From: Piper betle
Taxonomy: Eukaryota; Streptophyta; Magnoliopsida; Piperales; Piperaceae
NCBI GenBank assembly: GCA_033002965.1
Contig: JAURVB010003145.1
Location: forward strand, 1 to 64,000
DNA: 64,000 nucleotides
Direction of reading: 5' to 3'
Under the pieces are notes generated by a model, which ran no database searches, was not told the origin of the DNA, and was given only the letters and a program-made list of their open reading frames with translations. This document shows positions 1-11,265 of this stretch, one piece after another. The position numbers and the translations under genes were made by a program. Numbering within the stretch: position 1 is the first letter of the stretch; the number at the start of each line of letters is the position of its first letter.

Positions 1-221
1 TACTGATAGCCTCCCTATAAAAATGCTACGGGCGGGGTGTTCGAGGCACTGGCACTAGAATTGTTAGTGAGAGCTTTCCCACAAACGGGGCGTAGCAATC
101 ATCTATGTGCAGTAATAGCTTCCCACAAAAAGGCTATGGCCGGGGTGTGCGAGGCACTAGCACTGGAGACGGTAGTGGTAGCCTCCCCACAAAAGGGCTA
201 CGGCCGGGGTGTGCGGATCAC
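1..221 (+). repeat. GC-rich tandem array of A1 LTR
   Basis: At least three imperfect units of about 60 bp are visible, each with the core AAAAGGCTACGGCCGGGGTG and a GAGGCACTGGCACT tail. The array continues past the left edge. The same array occurs in S1 and S2 with different copy numbers. Apparent small ORFs here only read through the repeat. Confidence 0.85.
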
Positions 222-603
222 AGCAGATACCTCCTCCGCATTGTTTTGGAGTACAGCGGAATCGCTCCATCGCAAATTAAAATAAACATAAGGAAATAGG
301 GGAATGTACTTGATTTGTTTTATCTATTATACTACTTAGTGTTGTAATCACTAAGGCCTAATTGCCTCCGCAGGTGTGCAGATACGAAATTAGGTGATTT
401 ACAACCAGAGGCATGGAGCAAAATAAATATAAGGACTCCTTTTTTATTTTTGCGAAATAAGTGTGGCTACTGCGAAATGGTTTATGACTGTGGGATCTTT
501 ATATATGTTTTTGTTAAAAAAAATGTTAGACAAATTTTCTTAATTGTGAGTAACACCTAGCCAACTAGGCCCACAATGTTGTGCCAAATGGCGGGTCGTT
601 ACA
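1..603 (+). mobile_element. 3' part of a family A1 gypsy LTR
   Basis: The stretch ends in GGGTCGTTACA, as S1 and S2 do, and its last 380 bases run parallel to theirs (the TTGCCTCCGCAGGTGTGCAG block, then the AACACCTAGCC block). Just after it (604 on) the sequence switches to the reverse strand of another family A LTR, so this LTR was inserted into the M1 3' LTR. The predicted right target duplication is ACACA (604-608); the left copy lies outside the window. It is most likely a solo LTR, but a full element cannot be excluded. Confidence 0.85.
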
Positions 604-2669
604 ACACACATAGTAATTTTAAATGTGCGGCCTCGTGTCAGACTGAGTCAATTCTTTGACCCTGATTGTGTTACAGCGCATGGTGGTCGAATCAGGGCTC
701 AGGCCGACTAGGGCAGCCAACAAGGGAAGGTACAACATTTCAAATGAGTATACGGACCTGGATATTTCAAACTCGCTGCTGCTACATAAGTATAATTTTA
801 TTTGAGTAAGGATGCATGCAACTAAATATCTAATATATATATGTATATATAATTTCCAAAAATATTAAATAATAAATTATCAACAAATCTAGTGAGATAA
901 TTAATTATTCCTGTGACATAATCATGTAAATCCTACTCCACATTATTTAACCCTCATATTGATGATTTAGTATACGGTTATAATTTTTAATCGCTACTGT
1001 TATTTACAGCAATTTAATTAATTAAGTTGTTCAATTAAATAATTTGTATTATTCAAAAATATTATTAATACAATTATTTTAAATTATTTGACTCAATAAA
1101 GTTTAAAACTTTATTTATTTTCATTGTGCTATTTAGACTCAATAATTTTTATTCATGCATGCAACTCAATAAGTGATTGCTACCCGACTATAATTTAATA
1201 ACCCATTTTCTACATTACTGACTCGTTAATAAAATAATCACTTTACTTACCTAATATTAAATTTAATATGGTAAATGTAACATCTTTGTTTACTAATTAC
1301 TTATAACAGTCCGATTTAATTTGATCGGTTTTATTACGCCGATTAATTATCAGCAGTTTATCATTACCGTATTTTTTATTACTTATGTCCATATCAACTT
1401 CGTCCAATAATTAATTAGTTTAGTAACTTTACCCTATAGCCCGTTAAACTAATTATTTTTAAAGATTTATTACAAGTTTGTATTATTTTTAACTCGAGTC
1501 GGTATTGAGTCAACCAATATTTACAGAATTGCCACCGCCCTTCTTCTTCTCCGGCATGCTTTATTACTTATGTCCATATCAAATTCGTCCAATAATTAAT
1601 TAGTTTAGTAACTTTACCCTATAGCCCGTTAAAATAATTATTTTTAAAGATTTATTACGAGTTTGTATTATTTTTAACTCGAGTCGGTACCGAGTCAACC
1701 AATATTTACAGAATTGCCACCGCCCTTCTTCTTCATCTTCTTCTTCTTCTCCGGCATGCTCTATTCTCGACTCCAGGTGCACTCCAGCCACTGCCACGGC
1801 CATCAATCGTCGCCGACCAGCCTTGCCATGCCGTTGCGGTGTCGCCCCGGCCAACTCCGACCTTCTTCCAGCTGCAGCGATGCTCACATCGCCTTCCTAG
1901 CTGCGCACACGCGTCGGCGATTCCACCCCCGGCGAGCGTTGCCGTCACAATTGGGTGGTCATCTCGTCACCCTCGACCACCTATCTACCTTCCCCGGCCA
2001 TATTGGGACCTGTCTCCACCCAGGACGGTGGGATTTCTTCACCCAGAGCCATCACCTGTGTTTTCGCCGCCATCCCCTGTTTTTGTCTATTCACCACTCT
2101 AGGCCGGCATCCACAACCGTGAGATCAACCCTATACTGATTGACGAAGAGATTTGGATCATCTTTGGACATCGGAACGGTCGTTGTCACTGATTCCTGAC
2201 CAGGCTTGCCCTTCTCGCCAAACAGGGGAAACTCGTCGGCAATTTTAGTTTCTCAGGTGTAAAATTATACTTGTTTTCTTATTAAATTTAAACTTTTAAT
2301 CCTCACGATTATAAAGCTTATTATCAAATTAAAATATGCATGCAAGAAAAGTAAGAAGAGGGAGATAGGAAGAACACCTAAGAAAGGAAGAAGACACACC
2401 GGCAAGGAAGATGAGAAGAGAATGTGAATGAAGGCTAGGGTGGAGGACGTCCTTTATAAATGAAATGACGGCTAGGCTTTGTGAAAACACACTAACACCC
2501 GTATTTAATTCCTTTAACCGGGTAACTGGGTAAAGAATAAAATATTTAACCGAGTAGACTTAACCGGGTAGACAATATAATATAATTAATATTAATTCTC
2601 TAACATTCGATGCTTCCCTGCTCGAGTCGAATATATTAAATAAAAAAATAAATTTCCACGGTCCTTACA
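604..2669 (-). mobile_element. M1 3' LTR (part right of an insertion)
   Basis: Read on the minus strand this starts TGTAAGGACCGTGG (2669 downward) next to a polypurine tract and runs towards the A1 LTR at 1-603, which interrupts it. It matches the M1 5' LTR (12300-18218, without S2) over its whole length at roughly 90% by eye. Differences include a deletion of about 38 bp near 780 that removes one arm of the conserved LTR stem-loop, and a private 185-bp tandem duplication. A CT/CCG-rich block near 1700-2110 gives spurious proline- and arginine-rich ORFs on both strands; these look like LTR leader sequence, not genes. Confidence 0.85.
1375..1744. repeat. 185-bp tandem duplication in M1 3' LTR
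   Basis: Two adjacent copies start near 1375 and 1560; ACTTATGTCC recurs at 1381 and 1566, a period of 185. Both run to the CCGGCATGCT motif. The second copy has an extra CTT-repeat expansion. The M1 5' LTR has a single copy (about 17130-17320), so the duplication arose after M1 inserted. Confidence 0.85.
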
Positions 2670-2682
2670 ATCTCCCCAACTT
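2670..2682 (-). other. Polypurine tract of M1
   Basis: On the minus strand this reads AAGTTGGGGAGAT, directly against the 3' LTR start. It is the plus-strand priming site of the element. The same tract stands before the P1 3' LTR (28945-28957). Confidence 0.85.
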
Positions 2683-2802
2683 GGAAATATTTCGTCCCCA
2701 AAATATCATAACTAGCAATAGAACAATTATGATTAACTTTGTTTATTTCTTTGGGATCGGTTCATGCCGCTACAATTATAAAACTCCTATGCCACAAATA
2801 AG

Positions 2803-3324
2803 CTAAGGGTATTTCCTTACCATTTCTTGTTTAGTCTCCCATATAGATTCTTCTGACCCGTGATATTTCCACAATACTTTTACCAAAGGAATTTCCTTGT
2901 TCCTTAGTGTCTTTATTTCTCTTGTCAGGATGCGGATCAGCTTTTCCTCGTAAGTTAAATTTGATTGTAGCTCTAAGTCTTCAAAATTTGTGATGATATG
3001 ATCCTCATCCCGTACATACTTCTTTAGCATTGACACATGGATAACATTATGTACTCCAACAATGCTTGGTGGCAATGCTAATCTATATGCGCAATTCTCA
3101 ACTCGATCCAGGATTAGAAACGGTCCTATGAATCTTGGCTTCAACTTTCCTGTTATTGTAAATCTGATCACCCCCTTCGTAGGAGATGTCTTTAGGTACA
3201 CAAACTCCTCAACTTGGAATTCTATGTCCTTCCTTCGAGTATGAGCATAACTCTTTTGTTGATCTTGAGCTGCCTTAAGTCTTTGCTGAATGAGTTTCAC
3301 CTTTTCAGTTGCTTCCCTCACCAT
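2803..3324 (-). pseudogene. M1 integrase C-terminus with chromodomain
   Basis: An open stretch of 173 codons encodes the end of a chromovirus polyprotein. The integrase C-terminal region is recognised by KPRFIGPFLILDR and YRLALPPSIVGVHNVIHVSMLK. A chromodomain follows (from about residue 123: NLTYEEKLIRILTREIKTLR, then KVLWKYHGSEESIWE). Such chromodomains direct chromovirus integration to heterochromatin by binding histone marks. The domain type suggests the Tekay/Del clade (inference). It stops right after RKYP, a few residues before the usual end. It is one exon-like piece of a broken gag-pol. Confidence 0.85.
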
Positions 3325-4086
3325 CTCTCGCCCGACTATAACTGCTTCGGTAGACTCCAGCTAGCACGATGGAGATCTACAGAGCCTACCATATAAGGCT
3401 TCAAATGGTGCCATCCCTATACTGGCTTGGTAAGAGTTATTGTAGGTGCATTCAGCCAAGGCTAAGTGTTTCTCCCAGTCACCCCCCAGTCAAGAATGCA
3501 AGCTCTTAACAAATCTTCCAAAGTTTGAATCGTCCTCTCACTCTGACCATCAGTTTAGGGATGATATGCTGTACTTAACTTAATTTGAGTTCACATGCTT
3601 TTTGAAAAGCTTCCTAGAAATGTGAGGTGAATAGGGGATCGCGATTGGCGACTATCTCCTTTGGAATCCCATGTAATTTGACAATATTGTCAACATATAA
3701 TCCTTCCAGGTATTCCGTCGTTCTCATTGATTTCGTGGGGATGAAGTGAGCTACCTTAGTTAGTCGGTCCACAACTACCCATATGGAGTCATGCTTCTTT
3801 TGAGTTCTTGGGAGCTTTGAAATAAAATCGCATGTGACACACTCCCATTTCCACGCTGGTATTTCTAAAGGTTGCAATAGTCCTCCAGGTAGTTGATGTT
3901 GGGCTTTAACCTGTTGGCAAGTCTGACACTTTGAGACAAAATCCACAACATCCCTCTTCATCCCAATCCACCAGTAGGTTCGCTTTAAATCCTGATACAT
4001 TTTAGTAACTCCAGGGTGTATCGAGAACTTTGAGCAATGAGCCTCCTCCAAAATATCCTGCCTCAGTGCTTTATCCATGGGTACAC
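3325..4086 (-). pseudogene. M1 integrase zinc-binding domain and catalytic core, broken
   Basis: The open part (4078 down to 3614) holds an intact HHCC zinc-binding motif (H14, H21, C51, C54) and the start of the DDE core (first aspartate at residue 84, in CDFISKLP). The second catalytic aspartate, normally the D of the family motif SDRDP, is asparagine here (VANRDP, residue 145), so the core is probably dead. From 3613 to 3325 the core continues in other frames with stops. Integrase would insert the cDNA copy of the element. Frame breaks separate it from RNase H upstream and the C-terminal part downstream. Confidence 0.85.
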
Positions 4087-4087
4087 A

Positions 4088-4929
4088 CTACCATCCTCTA
4101 AATCTAATCACACTATTTGAATCAGCTACAATGTCAGGAATCTTGTCCAACATTTTATTCAGCTTCTCATCACCCATTTGTGCTAGCTTAACACGATCAA
4201 CTAAATCATTGGAAACAACCAAATTTTCTAGTAAGCCTGTTAGTTGCTCCACCGGGTTGATAGCTACCACTTCTGCTGGCATGGCCCAAAGTCTAGCTAA
4301 CTGCTGACTTTTGTCCGCTTTGCCCTTCTGACTCAATGCGTTGGCTACCACATTCGCTTTCCCTGGATGGTATAGGATTTGGAAGTCAGAGTCCTTCAGA
4401 TATTCCATCCACCGCCTCTGTCGAAGGTTAAGGTCATTCTGGGTGAAGATATACTTCAAACTCTGGTGGTCAGTGAAGATTGCAAACTGGGCTCCATACA
4501 AGTAGTGTCTCCAAATCTTGAGGGCAAAAACTACCGCTGCCAGTTCCAAGTCATGGGTTGCATAATTTTGCCCATGAATCTTCAATTGACGAGAGGCATA
4601 GGCCACCACCTTACCTTCTTGCATAAGGACGCATCCTAAACCCAACCAAGACGCATCACTGAAGACTACGAATCCTTCATTACCATTTGGCAGGGTCAAG
4701 ACTGGTGCAGTGTTAAACTTTTATTTAAAGACTGGAAACTATCCTCACACTTACTACTCCATTCAAACTTCACCCCCTTCCTTGTGAGTTTGGTCATCGA
4801 CGATGCTACTAAGGAGAAGTCTTTAATGAATTTCCTATAGTAACCCGCTAAACCAAGGAAGCACCTGATATCAATGACTGACTTAGGTTGTGGCCAATCA
4901 ATGATTGCTTTCACTTTTGATGAATCCAC
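4088..4929 (-). pseudogene. M1 RNase H and RT connection domain
   Basis: From 4929 downward comes the RT connection (VKAIIDWPQPKSVIDIRCFL, then GLAGYYRKFIKDFS). A frame change near 4699 leads into RNase H with its acidic residues visible in [12 protein letters not shown], the E of [13 protein letters not shown] and [11 protein letters not shown] linker to integrase follows ([29 protein letters not shown]). RNase H would remove RNA from the RNA/DNA hybrid during cDNA synthesis. P1 has a closely related copy at 26808-27804. Confidence 0.9.
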
Positions 4930-6020
4930 TGCAATTCAAGTCTTTGAGACAATATGACAAAGGAAATTTACCTCCCTCATCCATAAGTCACAATTTGAGA
5001 GCTTGGCGAACAGTTGATGTTCTCTCAGAACTTGAAGAGTAATTGACAGGTGCTTCACATGCTCTTCTTCATTATTTGAATAGACCAGAATGTCGTCCAC
5101 AAATACGATAATAAACTTTTCTAGAATGTGTGGAATACTGTGTTCATAAGAGACATAAAGGCCGCTGGTGCATTTGTTAGACCAAAAAGCATAACCAGAA
5201 ACTCATAATGTCCATACTGAGTTCAGAAAGCCGTTTTCTATATGTCTGACTCCTTTACTCGCAACTGATGATAACCAGACCGCAAGTCTATCTTAGAAAA
5301 TATTCCGGCTGTTTTTAGCTAATCAAACAAGTCATCAATTCTCGGTAAAGGGTACCGATTCTTTACTGTCACTTGATTGATTTTTTGATAGTCAAACATA
5401 GCCGAAGTGATCCATCTTTCTTCTTCACAAAAAGAACATGGGCTCCCCAAGGTGAAATACTTGGTCTAATGAAGCCTACCTGCAACAACTCTTCTAGTTG
5501 ACTCTTTAACTCCTTGAGTTCTACTGGAGCCATGCGGTATGGTGCTTTAGAAATTGGTGTTGTTCCAGGTGCTAGGTTAATGGAATACTCCACTGCTCGC
5601 TTAGGAGGTAACCCTGGGAGTTCTTCTGGGAATACATTGGGAAACTCCGCTACCACAGCAATCATGGACAACTCTTTGGGTTTTGACTCTGACTCAACTA
5701 AGTTAGCCAAGAAGGCTTTACAACCCTCACAAAATAACTCGACTGCCTCACCAATCGACAAAATACAAGAAGATGGATCATGCGATGACCCGTTGAAAAT
5801 GACTCCCATCTCATAATTACAAGGTTTTGTCCCCACTCTCTTACCTTTACAGTCAAGAAAAGCCTGGTGTGCAGACAACCAGTCCATTCCCAATAGTACA
5901 TCATGCCCTTTTACCCCATATATGATAAAGCTCCACACATAGGGCTTCCCTTGTATATTTAAGGATAGGTTAGTCACTCCTAAAGCTGTGACTTCACCGT
6001 CTCCCGTTGCAGTAGTGACT
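4930..6020 (-). pseudogene. M1 protease end and reverse transcriptase, broken
   Basis: From 6020 downward the frame encodes the second half of a gypsy protease (DVLLGMDWLSAHQAFLDCKG), a spacer, then RT start (FPEELPGLPPKRAVEYSINL, PISKAPYRMAPVELKELKSQ, VGFIRPSISPWGAHVLFVKK). A frame break near 5400 follows; from there to 4930 the RT palm continues in several frames. The catalytic box is readable near 5075-5105 as [10 protein letters not shown]1 is inserted at 6021-6025 inside the protease; its first half lies at 8487-8640. A start codon inside S1 that reads into this frame is an artefact of the insertion. Confidence 0.85.
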
Positions 6021-6290
6021 CTATATGTAAAGACCCGGAATATATATATATATTCGACGTGGTGGGATTGAACGTTGGTATCCATGAATTTATTTAAATT
6101 ATTTACCCGCTACCCGGTTAATTATTAATTACCCGATCAAGTGGAAAGTATTAGCTAACCGGTTAAGTATTTTTACCCGGTTAAGTAAAACCATATCATT
6201 TAACCGTTTAAACTAGTAAAGTGAACAGTATCACATACCCATTTACCTGGCAATGAAGTGTGTTTTCATATACCCTAGGCCTTCTTTCAT

Positions 6291-6299
6291 TATATAAGG
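6291..6299 (+). promoter_or_regulatory. TATA box of S1
   Basis: TATATAAGG lies 266 bp inside the LTR, after the block reading TTTTCATATACCCTAG shared by all family A LTRs and before a purine-rich leader. This fits the retrotransposon promoter at the U3/R border. Whether it is active cannot be seen. Confidence 0.6.
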
Positions 6300-7796
6300 A
6301 GAAGGAGGGGGCGTCATTCACATTAGTCTCTTTGGACAGACGCCGGTTTCCCCTTGTTCTGGTAAGTTTCTTCCTCTCTTCTTCTTAGTTTGCATGCATA
6401 CATATGACAAAAATTATAATAAACTAGATAATCATGGAAACTAAAACCTGAAATCAATAAGAAAAAGGAGAATTAACTGGACTAGAACCAGAAATCCACC
6501 CAGGAATGTAAATTGCTGCCGTGCAGCAATTCTTGGTTGCTTGTGATTAATTACAGCGACAAGTCATCATCTTTTGCTGATCAGTTGCTGCATCAACGTC
6601 CTTATGCATGTTGTAGTAATTATAGGTTAGATTTCATAGAATTTATGGCCACGGATCGTAGCACGTCCTGCTGAATTGCAGCAACAGCACCATGGCGATT
6701 GTATCACAAACAGTTGCATATAACACGCAGCAGTGTAGTGTTTCTCTTCTTCTGGGCGTTGGGTTGTTGTGCGGGAAGAAGGGGTCGCCTTGGGCGGTGC
6801 TGCTGGCCACGTCGGAGTCGCCATAGCAGCAGGTCAAGGTCGCCATGGCTGCTGGTTAGTCGCCTTGGTGGTGCAGAACAAGGTCGCCCTAGATAGTTGT
6901 TGCCAATCGGATTGGTAGGGAAGGGAAACAATTGGTGAAGGACATGATCTGGATTTGGGTCGAAGGAGAAGAGGTTGGAGTGGTTTTGGGTGGAGAAGAG
7001 AAAGGCTGACGGGAAAGAAGAAGAAGACTGGTTTTGGGTAGACTGACGGGAAAGAAGAAGAAGAAGAAGAAGAAGAGGATGGCAGTTTTGTAATTTCTGT
7101 TTGACTCGATACGGGTTGAGTTAAAAATCATAATAATAATACCAACTCGTATTAAAATCATTAAAATAATTAATTTAAAGGGATGCGAGTTAAGTGACCA
7201 AAATAATAAATTTATAAATTATTACATAAAATTAATAAATTTTGATCACGATAAACTGTAATTAATTAATCGGCTTATTAAAAGTGATTAACTTAAATTG
7301 ATGAGTTATGAGGAATATTTAATAAAGACTTCACCTTTATCATATAAAAATTATATTTGACAAATAAAATGATTATTCTTATAATAAATTCGTAAAGTAA
7401 AATAATGGATCAATAAAAGATAATCGTGTAGAAATCACGAGATAGCATAATTAATTAAATAAAGAAGTGTTGAACCTTATTGAATTAAATAAATTAATTA
7501 ATGTGGCATATATTAAATATTTAGTTGCGTGCATTTTCGACGCGAGTAAAATTATACTAATGTATAATTTTATGCCCTCATTCATATTAGGGTTAGAGGA
7601 TTACAGTCGGACGAACCCACAAGTCAGGTACGTATAATAGATAGAACATCATACTTTCCTTGTTGGTAGCCTAGGTCGGCCTGAGCCCAGATTCGACCAC
7701 CATGCACCGAGTGCAACCAGGGTCAAAGAATTGACTCAGTCCAATATTGGGTCGTATTATATGCGTAAATTGTGTATTACATCGACATTATTTTGG

Positions 7797-8100
7797 AGTA
7801 GTGATAGCCGCCCCATAAAAAGGTTATGGCCGGGGTGAGTGAGGCACAACGATTCCTCTATCGCACTGGAGTGCAGTGATAGCCACCCCATAAAAAGGCT
7901 ACAGCCGGGGTGTGCAAAGCATTGGCACTAGAATTGGTAGTGAGAGCTTCCCCACAAACAGGGCATAGCAATCACCTGAGTGCAGTGATAGCTACCCAAC
8001 AAAAACGATACGGCCGGGGTGTGCGAGGCATTGGCACTGGAGGCGGTAGTGGTAGCCTCCCCACAAAAAAGGCTACGGCCAGGGTGTGCGGATCACAGCG
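7797..8100 (+). repeat. A1 tandem array in S1
   Basis: About five imperfect units of some 60 bp with the AAAAGGCTACGGCCGGGGTG core, alternating with a GAGAGCTTCCCCACAAACGG variant. It occupies the same LTR position as the arrays at 1-221 and 16200-16690. Confidence 0.85.
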
Positions 8101-8486
8101 GATACCTCCTCCGTATTGTTTGGGAGTATAGCGGAATTGCTCCACCGCATATTAAAATAAACATAAGGAAATAGTGGAATGTACTTGTTTTGTTTTATCT
8201 ATTATACTACTTAGTGTTGTAATCACTAACGTGGAATTGCCTCCGCAGGTGTGCAGATACGAGATTAGATGAATGACATCCAGAGTATGGAGCAAAATAA
8301 ATATGAGGACTCCTTTTTTTATTTAATTGAGAAATAAGTGTGGCTGCTGGGAAACGGTCGAAGACTGTGGGATCTTTATATATGTTATTATTTATAAAAA
8401 ATGTTTGACATAATTACTTTATTTTGAGTAACACCTAGCCAGTTGGGCCCACAATATCGTGAAAAATGGTGGGTCGTTACACTATA

Positions 8487-9012
8487 GGCATTAGATAAGG
8501 GAGATGGTTGGAGTCCTAACCTCTTAACTATGTGAGATGATTTGAATGAATGTGTACACCCCGAATCAAATAAAATATTGACCATGACTCCATGAATTAG
8601 AATTTTGCCTTGCACAGTGTGTTCCTCCGACTCATCTTCCTCGACTTCAACTGCATAGAGCTTTGCCTTCCCTTTGTCTGCCAGTTGTGCAGGTGCAGGG
8701 TAGCAAATAGGAGCTGGTGCCTTCTTTTTCCCAGGCTGCTCCTGTTGTTGCTTCGGAGGCTGACGGCACTCCCACTGTATGTGTCCCGTTCTTCCACAGT
8801 TGAAGCACCTACAGGGCTCCTTGCATTTCCCTGAATTCACCTTCTTGCAATTTTCACACCGCCTTCACGCAATATCCTCAAACTTCCTTTTAAGGTTCCC
8901 CTCTATGTTCTCTTGGTAGTTCTGCTGCTGGTGTTCGGCTGACCTATTTTGGTTACTGACAGGGTTGGCATTCTTGTGCTGAGAAGTAATCTCGTCGAGC
9001 TGGTGCCGATAA
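8487..9012 (-). pseudogene. M1 gag C-terminus (zinc knuckle) and protease start
   Basis: The open part (8840 down to the S1 border at 8487) has a CCHC zinc knuckle, CFNCGRTGHIQWEC, spaced CX2CX4HX4C as in retroviral-type nucleocapsids. A basic, Q/P-rich linker follows, then the protease active site ILFDSGCTHSF (DSG). The protein is cut by S1 and continues at 6020. From 8841 to 9012 the gag middle is readable but contains stops (YRHQLDEITSQHKNANPV and the QQQNYQEN stretch). Gag would package RNA in virus-like particles; protease would cut the polyprotein. Confidence 0.85.
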
Positions 9013-9017
9013 ACCCC

Positions 9018-11265
9018 TGATTGCCCTGTCCCGAATCATCGCCGGAAAACCGTCAGAATCCCCCGGAAAATAGCCGACACTCGCCGGAAAACCGCCGGAA
9101 CCGCCGGAAAATTGGATTCATGTGAAATTCGCCGAATCATCTGCCAAACACACCTGGTCCAATCTGATCAGACTTCGGACGCCGCTAGGTGCCGAATTCG
9201 AGTTTCGATCTACGAAACGGAAACCCTAGTCGTTGCCGATTTTCGACGACGCGAGGTATAATTTATTTGAACTTAATTATTTGAAAGTATTGATTATTAG
9301 AATTGCATGCTAGGATTGGTGAAATGTATGTTATAATAATATATATATATAAATGTAGATTTGATTGAGGATAAAATATGAAATTTGTTTGATTGAGTGG
9401 TGTTAAAAATGGAGACTAAGAAACTAATTAGGGTAACTAAGTAATGATCATGATCTAATGCAAACTAGGCTAAGTAGACTTGCTAGAATTGATATAGGTT
9501 GATGTGTGTTGATTGATGTGTGATTGTGTTGATTGTGTGTGCGTGCTATAGGATGTGTGATTCATCAAGCGGGCATTAGTTTTTAGCTTGATTGTGTAGG
9601 TACGGTGTAGGAGCTCGCCGCCTAGGCGCGTAGACCCGTTTGGAGCTTCTACCAGGTTCATTTAGGACTCGTTCTCTGATTTACGCTACCCTCTTGTGTA
9701 TTTGATTTATTATGTGCAGGACGAGTTAAATGGCGTTTTATCGAATCCCACTTAACTCGGGCCATTTAGCCAACGATTTTCCGGATTAATAACCCTCGAG
9801 GATAAGATCCCTTGAGTTTGTTTTTGAACTTCAGATCAAGCTCACGTTGCCTTCGGGCCTATTGTATAAATCCCAACCCAGACCTATATATATGTATAGT
9901 TTTCGTGTTTTTTGTTAGACTGAATGAGGGAAATCCGACTACCGTGCTACGCGAGCGGGCACGTGTGTGTCAATAGTGGGCTCTGGAATGGTGTGTGGGC
10001 CATTTCATTCCCGAGGGATCCTGACAACTCCACCTTTGAGTTCCTCAAACCCGGAGAAGTGTGGAGGTTCACGGGTGATGCATTGTAGCGCATGTCTAGA
10101 CTTGTGGTTTCAAAGGGTACTGAAGGCGACTGCCTGAGAGTACTCGGCCTTCGTGCTCAAGGCCAGGAGTAATATGGAAGGTGCAGAGGGCGGAAAGGAA
10201 TGAGATTTGACACGAGAAGCAATAGAGAAATGGCTGAGGCATGAGAATGTGAAAGATAGGGGGACGCTGTCGACCCGAGGGCGACGGCTCCCGTATGTGC
10301 CCTGATGAGAGTTCTTGAGGAAGTATATGGTTTTCATTCAACAGGAGAGTTTGCTCTCCTGTGCCAGATTGATATTAGTTATTTTCCGGGCCGGTAACAC
10401 TCGTTACTGACGGTTTTTCTATATATATGTAGGTGAGAAATACGAAGGATGAAAGCTGTCGGGACTGCGGAGGAGCAGCACGGAACCTCGCACACATGTA
10501 CCTGCCACGTGTAATCTATAATGACGGTGTGTTATTGCTATGTGAATGATACTTTTGATGTGTTTGTTTCGATAAATTGCTTGATATGAAATGAATGGAT
10601 AAAAATGAATGAGTAGGGAGCCTTGGAGTTCAGACTCGGCTCAGGTAAAAACGAATGAGATAATGGTTGAATGTCAGGGTGGATTGTTATGTGTTACTAT
10701 ATTTTTATAAAATAGTATATATTTTCTTTTGGTTTCTCATTTATTATTTTGTCTTGTCTTTGCTTGTACATCATAGCATGCATGTAGGACTACGTTAGAA
10801 CCCATGCATCCCATCCATGCATTTCATGTTTGCATCTCCATCTTGAGACACCGAGGGCAGATCCGGGTCGGCTTAACCGAATGGATGGATAAATGTGAAT
10901 GAGTAGTGAGTTTGGAGTTCAGGCTCGGTTCAATTGAAACGAAAGAGATATTGATGAATGCTATGGTAGATTATCATGTTTTATCGTATTTTGATAAAAT
11001 ATTTATATACCCTCGCTGTGGATAATTTTTAATTAAAAATTTCTTGCCGTTGTATGGTTTTGTTTCGCTTGCACATCATAGCATGCATGTAGGACTACAT
11101 TAGAACCCACGCATCCCATCCATGCATTTCATGTTTGCATCTCCATCTTGAGACACCGAGGGCAGATCAGGGTCAGCTTAACCGAACCCAGTAGATTAGC
11201 AAACGGTTCGGTCGCGGGTGACATTTCCGGGTCGGTTCACGGGTGAGCTGAAACGGGGTGTTACA
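9018..11265 (+). mobile_element. B1, family B LTR inserted in M1 gag, 5' part missing
   Basis: From about 9040 the sequence matches the inner part of S3: the CCGGAAAACC-rich block, the GGAGCTCGCCG(T/C)CTAGGC block, and AATAACCCTCGAGGAT. It ends AAACGGGGTGTTACA at 11265. The first roughly 900 bp of a B LTR are absent. The 5 bases after it (ACACC) nearly match ACCCC at 9013-9017, and M1 gag resumes on both sides (QELV before, YRHQLDEI after). That supports one insertion with a damaged left end. It contains a TATATATA run near 9883. Confidence 0.8.
10586..11182 (+). repeat. 305-bp tandem duplication in B1
   Basis: Two adjacent copies share CATCATAGCATGCATGTAGG (10769 and 11074, period 305) and CATCTCCATCTTGAGACACC. 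The outer ends match better than the AT-rich middles. S3 has a single copy of this segment near its 3' end. Confidence 0.8.

Larger units (their letters stand above)
6026..8481 (+). mobile_element. S1, solo LTR of family A1
   Basis: The LTR starts TGTAAAGACCCGG and ends GGGTCGTTACA. It is flanked on both sides by CTATA (6021-6025 and 8482-8486). The gag-pol of M1 resumes exactly across the site, so no internal sequence is present: this is a solo LTR left by LTR-LTR recombination. Inside are a TATA box (6291), a GAA-rich purine run near 7010-7080, the conserved stem-loop at 7547-7572 and the A1 tandem array at 7797-8100. Small ORFs around 6620-7160 fall in the GC-rich leader and look non-coding. 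Confidence 0.95.

Noticed and set aside
1714..2139. 141-codon ORF and opposite-strand ORFs in the CCG-rich LTR block
   Set aside because: Low complexity, open on both strands, and not conserved in frame in the matching M1 5' LTR block at 17280-17690.
1..8131. Small ORFs across the GC-rich 60-bp repeats (1-299, 7910-8131, 16158-16767)
   Set aside because: They only read through a tandem array, differ in frame among copies and have no domain.
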